Assembly: GCA_020024185.1 (NCBI GenBank)
Contig: JAHHUD010000044.1
Location: 1-12,947, forward strand
Direction: 5' to 3'
Length of the DNA: 12,947 bases
DNA from: Oscillospiraceae bacterium
GTDB lineage: Bacteria > Bacillota > Clostridia > Oscillospirales > Ruminococcaceae
Shown: positions 1-6,722 of the stretch, in pieces
Position numbering within the stretch: position 1 is the stretch's first letter
How the letters are laid out: every line of letters starts with the position of its first letter
Position numbers and translations under genes: made by a program
The notes under the pieces: model-generated
What the model was told of the DNA's origin: nothing
The model's input: only the letters and a program-made list of their open reading frames with translations
Databases searched by the model: none

Positions 1-702
1 ACTTTGCTTGATGTTATGAGAAATCACAACTGTAAAAATATTATTTTCTCATCTTCTGCAACTGTTTACGGTGACCCTGCAATTATCCCAATAACAGAAG
101 AATGTCCAAAAGGGGTTTGCACAAATCCTTATGGTTGGACAAAATCTATGCTTGAGCAAATTTTATGTGATATGTATAAAGCTGACAATGATTGGAATAT
201 TGTTATTTTGCGTTACTTTAATCCAATAGGCAGCCATGAAAGTGGTAAAATTGGTGAAAATCCAAATGGTATTCCAAACAACCTTATGCCATATATTACA
301 CAAGTTGCTGTTGGCAAGCTTGAACAGCTTGGTGTTTTTGGAAATGACTATGACACACATGACGGCACCGGTGTAAGAGATTACATACATGTTGTTGACC
401 TTGCAAAAGGTCATGTTAAAGCATTGGCAAAGCTTGCTAAAAACAGTGGTCTTAATATATACAACCTTGGCACAGGTATCGGATACAGTGTTCTTGATAT
501 TGTTAACAGCTTTGAAAAAGCAAATAATGTTAAAGTCCCTTATGTTATAAAAGAACGTCGTGCCGGTGATGTTGCAACTTGTTACTCAAATGCTGATAAA
601 GCTTATAAAGAACTTGGCTGGAAAGCAGAAAAAAATATTGAAGATATGTGTCGTGACTCTTGGCGTTGGCAAAGCAACAATCCAAACGGGTTTGACGATT
701 AA
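1..702 (+). CDS. galE: UDP-glucose 4-epimerase, C-terminal part (5' end outside window)
   Basis: GalE interconverts UDP-glucose and UDP-galactose in the cytoplasm using tightly bound NAD (Leloir pathway and supply of UDP-galactose for surface glycans). The frame is open from the first base, and about 233 of the usual roughly 340 residues are present; the N-terminal NAD-binding GxxGxxG part lies off the left edge. Visible hallmarks are the SSSATVYG strand carrying the catalytic Ser/Thr (fragment residues 17-24), the catalytic Tyr-x-x-x-Lys pair in NPYGWTK (Tyr44, Lys48), the substrate-loop stretch LRYFNPIGSHESG, and GVRDYIHVVDLA near the sugar-nucleotide site. The TTG at 4 is internal and should not be taken as the start. 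It ends with TAA at 700-702, 16 bases before the next gene, so the two are almost certainly co-transcribed. The family assignment is secure. Confidence 0.96.
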   Translation, partial: TLLDVMRNHNCKNIIFSSSATVYGDPAIIPITEECPKGVCTNPYGWTKSMLEQILCDMYKADNDWNIVILRYFNPIGSHESGKIGENPNGIPNNLMPYITQVAVGKLEQLGVFGNDYDTHDGTGVRDYIHVVDLAKGHVKALAKLAKNSGLNIYNLGTGIGYSVLDIVNSFEKANNVKVPYVIKERRAGDVATCYSNADKAYKELGWKAEKNIEDMCRDSWRWQSNNPNGFDD

Positions 703-718
703 TAGATAGGAGAAATAA

Positions 719-1633
719 ATGGTAAAACCTATATTAGTTGTTATGGCAGCAGGTATGGGCAGTCGTTATGGTGGTCTTAAACAAATTGACCCTGTTGGTC
801 CTAATGGAGAAATAATTATAGATTATTCTCTGTACGATGCAAAACTTGCTGGATTTGAAACAGTTATTTTTATTATCAAAAAAGAAATTGAAGAAGATTT
901 TAAAAATTCTGTTGGAAATCGTGTAAGCAAATATATGAATGTACAGTATGCTTTTCAAGATATAAATGATATTCCTGAAGGATTTTCTGTTCCAGAAACA
1001 CGCAAAAAACCATGGGGAACAGCTCATGCTGTATTAAGTGCAAGAAATCTTATCAACGGACCTTTTGTGGCTATTAACGCTGATGATTTCTATGGCAGAG
1101 ATGCTTTTAAGGTTATCTATGATTATTTGAGCGCAGAACACGATAAAACTCCTTATCCATTTTGTATGGTTGCTTATAATCTTGCAAATACTCTCACTGA
1201 AAACGGATATGTTTCAAGAGGTATTTGTGAAGCTGATGAAAAGGGATTTCTTATAAAAGTTACAGAACATACTCAAATTGAAAAAGCAGGGGAAGATGCT
1301 ATAAGCATAATGGAAAACAAAAATGTAAATCTTTGTGGACATACTCCTGTATCAATGAATATGTGGGGATTTACAAAAGATTTTATTGACGAAGCTTATG
1401 CAGGCTTTCCTGAATTTTTAAGCCAAAATCTTGATAAAAACCCAGAAAAATGTGAGTATTTCTTGCCAAGTGTTGTTACTAAACTTATTGAAAATAACAA
1501 AGCAACAGTAAAAGTGCTTACATCACAAGATAAATGGTATGGTGTAACATATAAAGAGGATAAACCTATGGTGCAAAAAGCAATGGCTGATATGCATAAA
1601 AACAAAACTTATCCTGAAAAATTGTGGAAATAG
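719..1633 (+). CDS. Sugar-phosphate nucleotidyltransferase family protein (NTP_transferase)
   Basis: 304 residues. The N-terminus carries the nucleotidyltransferase signature AAGMGSRYGGLKQIDPVG (residues 10-27): a Gly-rich NTP-binding loop with an Arg and the Lys21 expected to contact phosphate. NADDFYG (120-126) is the metal-binding Asp strand and PWGTAHAV (98-105) the base/sugar contact segment. Such enzymes join a sugar-1-phosphate (or similar phosphate) to an NTP, giving an NDP-sugar and pyrophosphate. It differs from classical GalU (GTRFLPATKA-type loop), so the substrate is unknown; position after galE favours a nucleotide-sugar role, which is inference. The start is fixed by AGGAG at 708-712, six bases before the ATG. 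No canonical terminator follows; only a weak AT-rich hairpin at 1639-1666. Confidence 0.88.
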   Translation: MVKPILVVMAAGMGSRYGGLKQIDPVGPNGEIIIDYSLYDAKLAGFETVIFIIKKEIEEDFKNSVGNRVSKYMNVQYAFQDINDIPEGFSVPETRKKPWGTAHAVLSARNLINGPFVAINADDFYGRDAFKVIYDYLSAEHDKTPYPFCMVAYNLANTLTENGYVSRGICEADEKGFLIKVTEHTQIEKAGEDAISIMENKNVNLCGHTPVSMNMWGFTKDFIDEAYAGFPEFLSQNLDKNPEKCEYFLPSVVTKLIENNKATVKVLTSQDKWYGVTYKEDKPMVQKAMADMHKNKTYPEKLWK

Positions 1634-1710
1634 TTAAAATAATATTTATTTGAATGTGAATATTATCAATAAAGTGTTTCTAAATATTCTATGATTTTTC
1701 AATAATACTG

Positions 1711-1754
1711 TTTATAATCTATTTATCCAATATATTTTTAATATAGATTATAAA
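1711..1754. repeat. 12-bp perfect inverted repeat
   Basis: The arms TTTATAATCTAT (1711-1722) and ATAGATTATAAA (1743-1754) match perfectly across a 20-base spacer. All-AT arms and no adjacent T-run make a terminator unlikely. A paired regulator-binding site for the downstream XRE protein is possible but unproven; at this base composition some inverted repeats arise by chance. Confidence 0.5.
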
Positions 1755-1895
1755 ATTCTTAATCAATGGTAAAAATTTTTCATTTGCAAATATTCAAGTA
1801 AACCATATATTTTTATATATTTTTAGTTTTATACCTATTATAAATCTATCTATTGCAAGTAAACTGTTTCTCTACATATCTAAACTATTGGTCGA

Positions 1896-1925
1896 TTGAG
1901 GACAATAATATGGCAATGTTATACT
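1896..1925 (+). promoter_or_regulatory. Probable promoter of the XRE regulator
   Basis: TTGAGG (1896-1901) and TATACT (1920-1925) are separated by 18 bases, placing transcription start about 37 bases before the ATG at 1969. A second -10-like TATAAT sits at 1936-1941 but lacks a matching -35. Confidence 0.5.
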
Positions 1926-1968
1926 ATTTATGCAATATAATCGATATAGGTTACAGGAGGAACGCAAA

Positions 1969-2358
1969 ATGAAAAAAACACTTGGTATATTAATTGCAGA
2001 GTTGAGAAAAGAAAAGGGAATAACTCAGATACAGTTGGCAGAACAAATGGGTGTTACAGATAAAGCTGTTTCCAAATGGGAAAGAGATTTGTCTTGTCCA
2101 GATATTAAATCCATTCCCAAACTTGCAGAAATTCTTGGAGTATCTGTTGACCAATTAATGCAATGTGAAAAATCGTCATCAACAAATCAAAAAGTTCAGA
2201 ATACTTTATCTCTTACTTTTAAAGCTATTTCTCTGGCTATGGGAATTGCCGTAACTGTTCTTGGTGTTTTAGGTGAACTAGACTTAAATTCCGGTATGAT
2301 AATGCTTGGTATCGGTCTTGCAACAATATCTTTATATTTATTGAAAAATAATAATTAA
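1969..2358 (+). CDS. XRE-family transcriptional regulator with two C-terminal membrane helices
   Basis: 129 residues. Residues 6-63 form a lambda-repressor-type helix-turn-helix (TQIQLAEQMGVTDKAVSKWE, 19-38, is the core), very like the small XRE repressors common in Clostridia. A short polar linker (66-79) leads to two hydrophobic segments, about 84-104 and 108-126, joined by a short ELDLNS turn. This suggests a DNA-binding domain anchored to the membrane by a helical hairpin, which is inference. The start is set by a perfect AGGAGG at 1955-1960, eight bases before the ATG at 1969; an in-frame ATG at 1930 has no ribosome binding site. It sits alone between its own promoter and terminator. Its target genes and signal cannot be told from the window. 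Confidence 0.85.
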   Translation: MKKTLGILIAELRKEKGITQIQLAEQMGVTDKAVSKWERDLSCPDIKSIPKLAEILGVSVDQLMQCEKSSSTNQKVQNTLSLTFKAISLAMGIAVTVLGVLGELDLNSGMIMLGIGLATISLYLLKNNN

Positions 2359-2413
2359 AATAATTTTTACTATTACATATCAGTGGATAATTATATAAAA
2401 ATTAAAAGTTTAT

Positions 2414-2449
2414 AAAAAGAGAGTATCAAAAACAGATACTCTCTTTTTT
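2414..2449 (+). terminator. Rho-independent terminator after the XRE gene
   Basis: A 14-bp stem (arms 2414-2427 and 2435-2448, core GAGAGTATC/GATACTCTC) with a 7-base loop runs into a T-run. The A-run on the 5' side means it could also work from the other strand. Confidence 0.9.
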
Positions 2450-2491
2450 ATTTTATTAAAATTATAGTCAACAAACAAGTTTTGATAATTT

Positions 2492-2530
2492 AAAAGAAAA
2501 AAAATATCTTCCCAAAAGGGAAGATATTTT
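2492..2530 (-). terminator. Rho-independent terminator of the ferredoxin gene
   Basis: A perfect 13-bp stem (2501-2513 with 2518-2530, core ATCTTCCC/GGGAAGAT) with a 4-base loop. On the minus strand it is followed by a long T-rich run (complement of 2492-2504), directly downstream of the ferredoxin stop. Confidence 0.9.
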
Positions 2531-2554
2531 GTACACAATTTTAAATGCTAAAAA

Positions 2555-2722
2555 TTAGCCTTCGATTGCGCTTACTGGGCATGAAGCTGCACATGCGCCA
2601 CAGTCGATACATGTATCTGCATCGATAACGTATGTTGCATCGCCTTCAGAAATTGCGCTTACTGGGCATTCGCCTTCGCATGTACCACATTTAATGCAAG
2701 CATCTGTAATTACGTGTGCCAT
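2555..2722 (-). CDS. 2[4Fe-4S] ferredoxin, clostridial type
   Basis: 55-residue soluble electron carrier, the usual length for clostridial ferredoxin. Two cluster motifs are intact: Cys9-x2-Cys12-x2-Cys15-x3-Cys19-Pro and Cys38-x2-Cys41-x2-Cys44-x3-Cys48-Pro. Each cluster is held by three Cys of one motif and the last Cys of the other. Such proteins shuttle low-potential electrons to and from pyruvate:ferredoxin oxidoreductase, hydrogenase and similar anaerobic enzymes. The start ATG (2720-2722) follows GGAGG at 2733-2737 by 10 bases. The two halves are clear internal duplicates, each ending in CPVSAI encoded by an identical 18-base stretch. It is a single-gene unit with its own strong promoter and terminator. 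GC-richer third positions than neighbouring genes suggest high expression. Confidence 0.97.
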   Translation of the reverse strand: MAHVITDACIKCGTCEGECPVSAISEGDATYVIDADTCIDCGACAASCPVSAIEG

Positions 2723-2740
2723 AATAGTCTTACCTCCATA

Positions 2741-2756
2741 TTATTTAGCTAAATAA
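2741..2756. repeat. 16-bp perfect palindrome in the ferredoxin leader
   Basis: TTATTTAGCTAAATAA reads the same on both strands. It lies between the inferred transcription start (about 2785) and the ribosome binding site (2733-2737) of the ferredoxin gene, so it is placed either as a repressor operator or as a small mRNA hairpin beside the start. Confidence 0.6.
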
Positions 2757-2791
2757 ACTAGTACCACATCTATGTAATACTAAACACTTGT

Positions 2792-2820
2792 ATTATACTA
2801 TACATACCAGTTTTTTTCAA
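2792..2820 (-). promoter_or_regulatory. Strong promoter of the ferredoxin gene
   Basis: Reading the minus strand, TTGAAA (2815-2820), a 17-base spacer and a perfect TATAAT (2792-2797). It starts transcription about 60 bases upstream of the ATG. It lies immediately after the end of ricT, so ferredoxin can be made independently of that operon. Confidence 0.85.
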
Positions 2821-2823
2821 TAT

Positions 2824-2850
2824 AATTTCATACAATTATATTATGAAATT
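2824..2850 (-). terminator. Weak hairpin after ricT
   Basis: AATTTCAT/ATGAAATT arms (2824-2831 and 2843-2850) with an 11-base loop lie five bases beyond the ricT stop. No T-run follows on the minus strand, so termination would be inefficient and some read-through into ferredoxin is likely. Confidence 0.3.
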
Positions 2851-2854
2851 TTTA

Positions 2855-3733
2855 TTAATCTTCTAATGCATACAACTCTTTTTCACATACATTATCGTAT
2901 GACATATTCTTTTTACCATTTGCTCTTTTTAATACTGTAATTTCTTTAATTGAGAACTCTTTTGGCAATCCTTCTTTATTTTTATCAAGACGAACTTTTA
3001 CAAACCCTCTAAGCAAGCTTACCTCTGAAACAATACCGTTTCCTTCACAGGTTTTAACCAAACTACCAACCGGTGGAGTTATACTGTTAAGATGTTCATA
3101 AGCATCTTGCTCATAACTTAAACAGCACATAAGACGTCCACAACTACCGCTGATTTTGCTTGGATTAAGAGAAAGTCCTTGTTCTTTTGCCATTTTTATA
3201 CTTACAGGTGTAAAGTCTGATAAAAATCTGGAGCAACAGAATTGTTGTCCACAAACACCAACTCCACCCATCATTTTACTTTCATCACGCACACCAATTT
3301 GTCTAAGTTCAATTCTTGTACGGAATATCTGTGCAAGTTCTTTAACAAGTTCACGGAAGTCAACTCGTCCATCAGCTGTAAAATAAAACAAAACTTTACT
3401 GCGGTCAAATGTATATTCAACATCAATAAGCTTCATTTCAAGCTTATGCTTTTGTATTTTATCCACACAAATATCAAAAGCCTTCTTTTCATCTTTACGA
3501 TTTTGTTTCATTTTCTCAATATCTTCCGGTGTTGCAACATGAGAAACTTCTTTAAGTGGATGAATTATTTTATCTGCGTCTTCTTCATGCACTGGCTGAA
3601 CACAAAGGCCACATTCCATACCACGAGAAGTATCCACTATAACATAATCATCTTTTTTTATATCTAAATCTTTTGGGTCAAAGAAATATACTTTGCCTCC
3701 GGTTTTAAAACGGATTCCTACAACTTTTGTCAT
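2855..3733 (-). CDS. ricT: PSP1-domain protein RicT (YaaT)
   Basis: 292 residues, close to the usual 275-300. It matches the PSP1/YaaT family: N-terminal VVGIRFKTGGKVYFF, central RTRIELRQIGVRDESKMMGGVGVCGQQFCC, and ISGSCGRLMCCLSYEQ. Cys161, 166, 167, 198, 203 and 204 are the conserved cluster-ligand positions of the family. In Bacillus subtilis RicT acts with RicA and RicF as an iron-sulfur-containing complex that stimulates RNase Y cleavage of mRNAs and affects competence, sporulation and biofilm formation. No ricA or ricF is present in the window. AGGAG at 3739-3743 sets the start. It lies 18 bases after holB, the conserved Gram-positive order. Assignment is firm; the exact role in this organism is inferred. 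Confidence 0.95.
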   Translation of the reverse strand: MTKVVGIRFKTGGKVYFFDPKDLDIKKDDYVIVDTSRGMECGLCVQPVHEEDADKIIHPLKEVSHVATPEDIEKMKQNRKDEKKAFDICVDKIQKHKLEMKLIDVEYTFDRSKVLFYFTADGRVDFRELVKELAQIFRTRIELRQIGVRDESKMMGGVGVCGQQFCCSRFLSDFTPVSIKMAKEQGLSLNPSKISGSCGRLMCCLSYEQDAYEHLNSITPPVGSLVKTCEGNGIVSEVSLLRGFVKVRLDKNKEGLPKEFSIKEITVLKRANGKKNMSYDNVCEKELYALED

Positions 3734-3751
3734 AAAATCTCCTGTGTAAAT

Positions 3752-4618
3752 TTATTTTTTTGTTGCAATAATAAAATTTTCCATTATAAGCGCAAGGTTT
3801 GCATTTGAATCCATTGCGTTTCTTGATTTTGTTATTGCGTTTAAAATATTTATATTATTATCATTTAGATTTTTATTGCAAATATACTCTATATCGTTTA
3901 AAAACAATGAAAATTCATCTTTCTTTTTGTTAAAATTAAAAAGAAGTTTAGCAAGAGAATATTGGTCTTGTATTCTTATATATTCTTGTGCTTTTATAGC
4001 TTTTTGCAATATTTCCATACGTTTTGGACTTTCAATACAGTTTTTAACCATTCCTATATTGCCGTCATAAATATCTATAAGTGCAGACAGATTTTCATTT
4101 TTTTCATCATTAAAATACTGCCTACATTCTTCTTTTGAAGGCTGAGTTAAAGTAAAAATCTGACATCGAGAGCGTATTGTTGACAATATTGCAGAGCTGT
4201 CTGTGGAAGTTAAAATATATGTTATATCATCTTTTGGTTCTTCCAAATTTTTAAGCAACGCATTTGCACTGCTTTGGTTGAAATTCTCACAATTTTGTAT
4301 AATAACAACTCTTTTATCACCAGAAAGGGAAGAAAAGTTTACATTGCTGTTAATATCTCTTATATTTTCAACCTTTATTTGTCCACTTGCCCCAGAGCCT
4401 TTTATAATCTGTACCTGAGGATGACTGTCTGTTTCTATAAGATGAAACTCTGACTTGTCCACATTTAATATATCACCTGCTAAAAGTTTTGCAAAAAAGT
4501 TTACACCCAATCCCTCTTTTGCAAAAATAAGCACAGCATGACTGAGCCTGGAATTTTTTATTTTTTCTTCCAAGCTCAGTATAGTTTTTGTATTGGCTAT
4601 AAAGCTTTTAATATACAT
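3752..4618 (-). CDS. holB: DNA polymerase III delta' subunit
   Basis: 288 residues, slightly short for delta' (about 310-330). Delta' is the stator subunit of the clamp loader that places the beta clamp on DNA. Diagnostic segment: SSANALLKNLEEPKDDITYILTS-type stretch (from about residue 116) followed by the sensor/SRC motif in STIRSRCQIF. Two departures are visible. The P-loop region reads AKEGLGVNFFA with no Lys, consistent with delta' not hydrolysing ATP. The family's four zinc-binding Cys between about residues 45 and 65 are absent, the stretch reading NVDKSEFHLIETDSHPQ. The C-terminal third is Asn/Lys-rich and poorly conserved. Its ATG overlaps the darA stop by one base (TAATG), implying translational coupling. 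Position between darA and ricT supports the call. Confidence 0.92.
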   Translation of the reverse strand: MYIKSFIANTKTILSLEEKIKNSRLSHAVLIFAKEGLGVNFFAKLLAGDILNVDKSEFHLIETDSHPQVQIIKGSGASGQIKVENIRDINSNVNFSSLSGDKRVVIIQNCENFNQSSANALLKNLEEPKDDITYILTSTDSSAILSTIRSRCQIFTLTQPSKEECRQYFNDEKNENLSALIDIYDGNIGMVKNCIESPKRMEILQKAIKAQEYIRIQDQYSLAKLLFNFNKKKDEFSLFLNDIEYICNKNLNDNNINILNAITKSRNAMDSNANLALIMENFIIATKK

Positions 4619-4941
4619 TATGCTTTTTCAAATCTTTCTACATCAACAACAAAGATTGTTGCACCGCCAACTGTAACTTCCAATGGGAAAGATGTTGTAA
4701 CACCAATGCCGTATGTTGCTGTTGATGGAACAATTTCTTTTCTTTGTTTGGAATGTTCTTTGATAATTTCAAGAGCACGTTCAACTTTATCTTCCTGTGT
4801 ACCACACATAAGAGTGATGTTGCCACTCATAAGAAATCCACCTTGTGTTGCAAGCTTTGTTACAGAATATTTTTCTTTTGTTAAAGCTTGTGATACTTCT
4901 TGAGAATCTTCTTTGTTTATAATAGCAATAATAAGTTTCAT
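4618..4941 (-). CDS. darA: Cyclic-di-AMP receptor DarA (PstA/YaaQ), PII-like
   Basis: 107 residues, near the 109 of the Bacillus protein. It is a trimeric PII-like protein that binds c-di-AMP between subunits. The sequence runs MKLIIAIINKED, SVTKLATQGGFLMSGN, then VGGATIFVVDVERF at the C-terminus. Thr28, Gly35, Phe36 and Asn41 correspond to positions lining the nucleotide pocket in known structures, so ligand binding is likely kept. What it regulates is not well established in any species. The start at 4941 follows GGAGG (4950-4954) by eight bases; a GTG at 4956 would overlap that ribosome binding site and is rejected. It is the first gene of the tight darA-holB-ricT run; the tmk and yaaR genes that flank darA in Bacillus are missing. 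Confidence 0.95.
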   Translation of the reverse strand: MKLIIAIINKEDSQEVSQALTKEKYSVTKLATQGGFLMSGNITLMCGTQEDKVERALEIIKEHSKQRKEIVPSTATYGIGVTTSFPLEVTVGGATIFVVDVERFEKA

Positions 4942-5001
4942 AATTTTTGCCTCCACTAAGAGTTACTGCAAAACATAATATTTAAAAATATTTTGTTTGA
5001 C

Positions 5002-5007
5002 ATTATA
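5002..5007 (-). promoter_or_regulatory. Possible -10 element for darA-holB-ricT
   Basis: A perfect TATAAT on the minus strand in the 100-base gap between ptsI and darA, about 60 bases before the darA ATG. No good -35 lies 16-18 bases upstream, so an independent operon promoter is only a possibility; read-through from ptsI is the alternative, since no terminator is visible in the gap. Confidence 0.35.
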
Positions 5008-5041
5008 ATAACATTTTTTTTATATAATTTCTACTATAAAT

Positions 5042-6664
5042 TTAACTTTCCGATGAAAATTCATCAATAATATGCTGTTTTATTGACAACATTGCATTTT
5101 GTGCCATAGACAAACATCTTACACCTTTTTCAATATATATCTTTGCACTTTCAAAGTCTGCGGCACTTTCTCCACAAATTGACACCTTTATACCATGTTT
5201 TTTTGCGTTGTTCACTGTCATTTCTATAAGTTTTACAACCGAAGGATGAACCGGATTATAATACATTGCTGCGTTTGTATTTATTCTGTCTGCTGCAAGT
5301 GTATATTGTGTTAAGTCATTTGTGCCGATTGAAAAAAAGTTTACCATCTGTGCAAGCTCATCACTTATAAGTGCAGCTGACGGTGTTTCTATCATCACGC
5401 CCCAATTTATATTATCTTGTGTAATAATTCCTTGTGCCATTATGCGTGTTTTAACTCTTTCAACCATTGCCATATAATTTGTTATATCCTCTACAACTGA
5501 TACCATTGGTATCATAACATTGATTTTACCGCAACGGTCAGCACTTACAAGCAGTGCTTCTATCTGTGTTTCAAAAAGTTCCGGCTGTGTATACATTAAA
5601 CGCACGCCTCTCATACCCAAAGCCGGATTTGGCTCTTTTTCAGATTCTAACCTATCAAGTGGTTTATCTGCACCAATATCAAACGTACGTATAGTTATCT
5701 CTTTACCTTTGCACGCTCTTATACATTCTGTGTAAAAACGAATTTGACTTGCCAATGATAAATCCAGATTACAATTCATAAACAAAACTTCACTTCTGAC
5801 AAGCCCAATTCCTTCTGCACCGTTATTTATTGCAAGTGCAATATCTTTTGGGTCATTACAGTTTGCAAAAATATGTATTTGAGTATTATCCGGAGCATAA
5901 ACTTTTGTATGTTTAAGTTGATTTGTGAAAGTATCTTCTCTTTTTTCCAAATTCATTCTATGTGTAAAAAGAGCCATTGTACCTTCATTTGGAGTTATAA
6001 ATACTTCTCCGGTATATCCGTCAATAGCAACAATCTTATCGGTATTAAGTGGATTTAAAACCTCATTATCAACGCAACACACTGATGGTATACCCATTGT
6101 ACGAGCTATTATATTTGCGTGATTTTGATAAGAACCACCGGCTGTAACAAAGCCTTTTATATATTTTCGTTCCATTGCAGCAAGGTCACTTGGCAAAATT
6201 TCGTCTGCAACTATTATAACAGGTTCTGTAAGTTCAAAGCGCTCTCTGTGTTTGCCATCAAGTATATCTATAACTCTTGTAAGTACATCACGGATATCTG
6301 TTGTACGCTCGCTTAAATATCCGTCATTTATAGATTTTAAGCGTTCACAATATTCTTCCATTGCAATTTCAACAGCATAAGCAGCCCCACAAGAGTCTTC
6401 TATTTTTTCATTTATAAGCCTTTTCATACCTTCATCATCCAACATTACAAGCTGAAAGTTAAGTATATCTCTGTGTGCTCCGTCAGAATTTTTTATAAGT
6501 TCACTTAATTCATCTTTTGCAAGAATAACAGCAGCGTTAAAAAGTGCTTTTTCTCTGTGAGGAGCAAGCACAACGCGCTTAAATCCGGCTATACGTCTGT
6601 TTACAACCTTAATTTTTGCAACTGCAAGACCATTTGATGCCGGTGTGCCAACATATTTTACCAT
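5042..6664 (-). CDS. ptsI: Phosphoenolpyruvate-protein phosphotransferase (PTS Enzyme I-like)
   Basis: 540 residues, a little shorter than classical Enzyme I (about 570). Enzyme I takes phosphate from PEP onto a His and passes it to HPr, the first step of PTS sugar uptake. The C-terminal PEP-binding barrel is complete: GIGLVRSEVLFM (285-296), RTFDIGADKPL (326-336), NPALGMRGVRL (346-356), FSIGTNDLTQYTLAADR (444-460), and the catalytic Cys497 in SICGES. The phosphohistidine segment is unusual: GGSYQNHANIIAR with His182, against the classical GGRTSHSAIMAR, so there is one extra residue before the His and Asn replaces the usual Ser. Start 6664 follows AAGGAG (6672-6677) by seven bases; the upstream ATG at 6688 has no such site. 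No HPr gene is in the window. It may be the true Enzyme I or a paralogue; I favour Enzyme I because all catalytic residues are kept. Confidence 0.88.
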   Translation of the reverse strand: MVKYVGTPASNGLAVAKIKVVNRRIAGFKRVVLAPHREKALFNAAVILAKDELSELIKNSDGAHRDILNFQLVMLDDEGMKRLINEKIEDSCGAAYAVEIAMEEYCERLKSINDGYLSERTTDIRDVLTRVIDILDGKHRERFELTEPVIIVADEILPSDLAAMERKYIKGFVTAGGSYQNHANIIARTMGIPSVCCVDNEVLNPLNTDKIVAIDGYTGEVFITPNEGTMALFTHRMNLEKREDTFTNQLKHTKVYAPDNTQIHIFANCNDPKDIALAINNGAEGIGLVRSEVLFMNCNLDLSLASQIRFYTECIRACKGKEITIRTFDIGADKPLDRLESEKEPNPALGMRGVRLMYTQPELFETQIEALLVSADRCGKINVMIPMVSVVEDITNYMAMVERVKTRIMAQGIITQDNINWGVMIETPSAALISDELAQMVNFFSIGTNDLTQYTLAADRINTNAAMYYNPVHPSVVKLIEMTVNNAKKHGIKVSICGESAADFESAKIYIEKGVRCLSMAQNAMLSIKQHIIDEFSSES

Positions 6665-6722
6665 TTTTATGCTCCTTATATTTTCCATTTTTTGTGTAAT
6701 TTATATGAGTATTGATTAGTTT

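Larger units (their letters stand above)
1634..1968. other. AT-rich intergenic region with inverted repeats
   Basis: Non-coding gap before the XRE regulator. It holds an 8-bp inverted repeat ATAATATT/AATATTAT (1639-1646 and 1659-1666) just after the nucleotidyltransferase stop; no T-run follows, so it is at best a weak terminator. A perfect 12-bp inverted repeat TTTATAATCTAT/ATAGATTATAAA (1711-1722 and 1743-1754) is separated by 20 bases. The regulator's promoter lies at the right end. I see no ORF with a ribosome binding site and no recognisable riboswitch. Confidence 0.6.

Noticed and set aside
1634..1968. Riboswitch or T-box leader ahead of the XRE gene
   Set aside because: Transcription appears to start near 1932, leaving a leader of only about 37 bases; no T-box sequence or known riboswitch core is seen.
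3242..3667. 141-codon plus-strand ORF
   Set aside because: Antisense shadow of ricT with low-complexity Phe/Ile/Asn content and no ribosome binding site.
4538..4903. 121-codon plus-strand ORF
   Set aside because: It lies antisense to darA and the start of holB, which are certain, and has no ribosome binding site.
4942..4956. Upstream GTG start adding five residues to DarA
   Set aside because: It would overlap the GGAGG ribosome binding site, and the family starts at MKLIIA.
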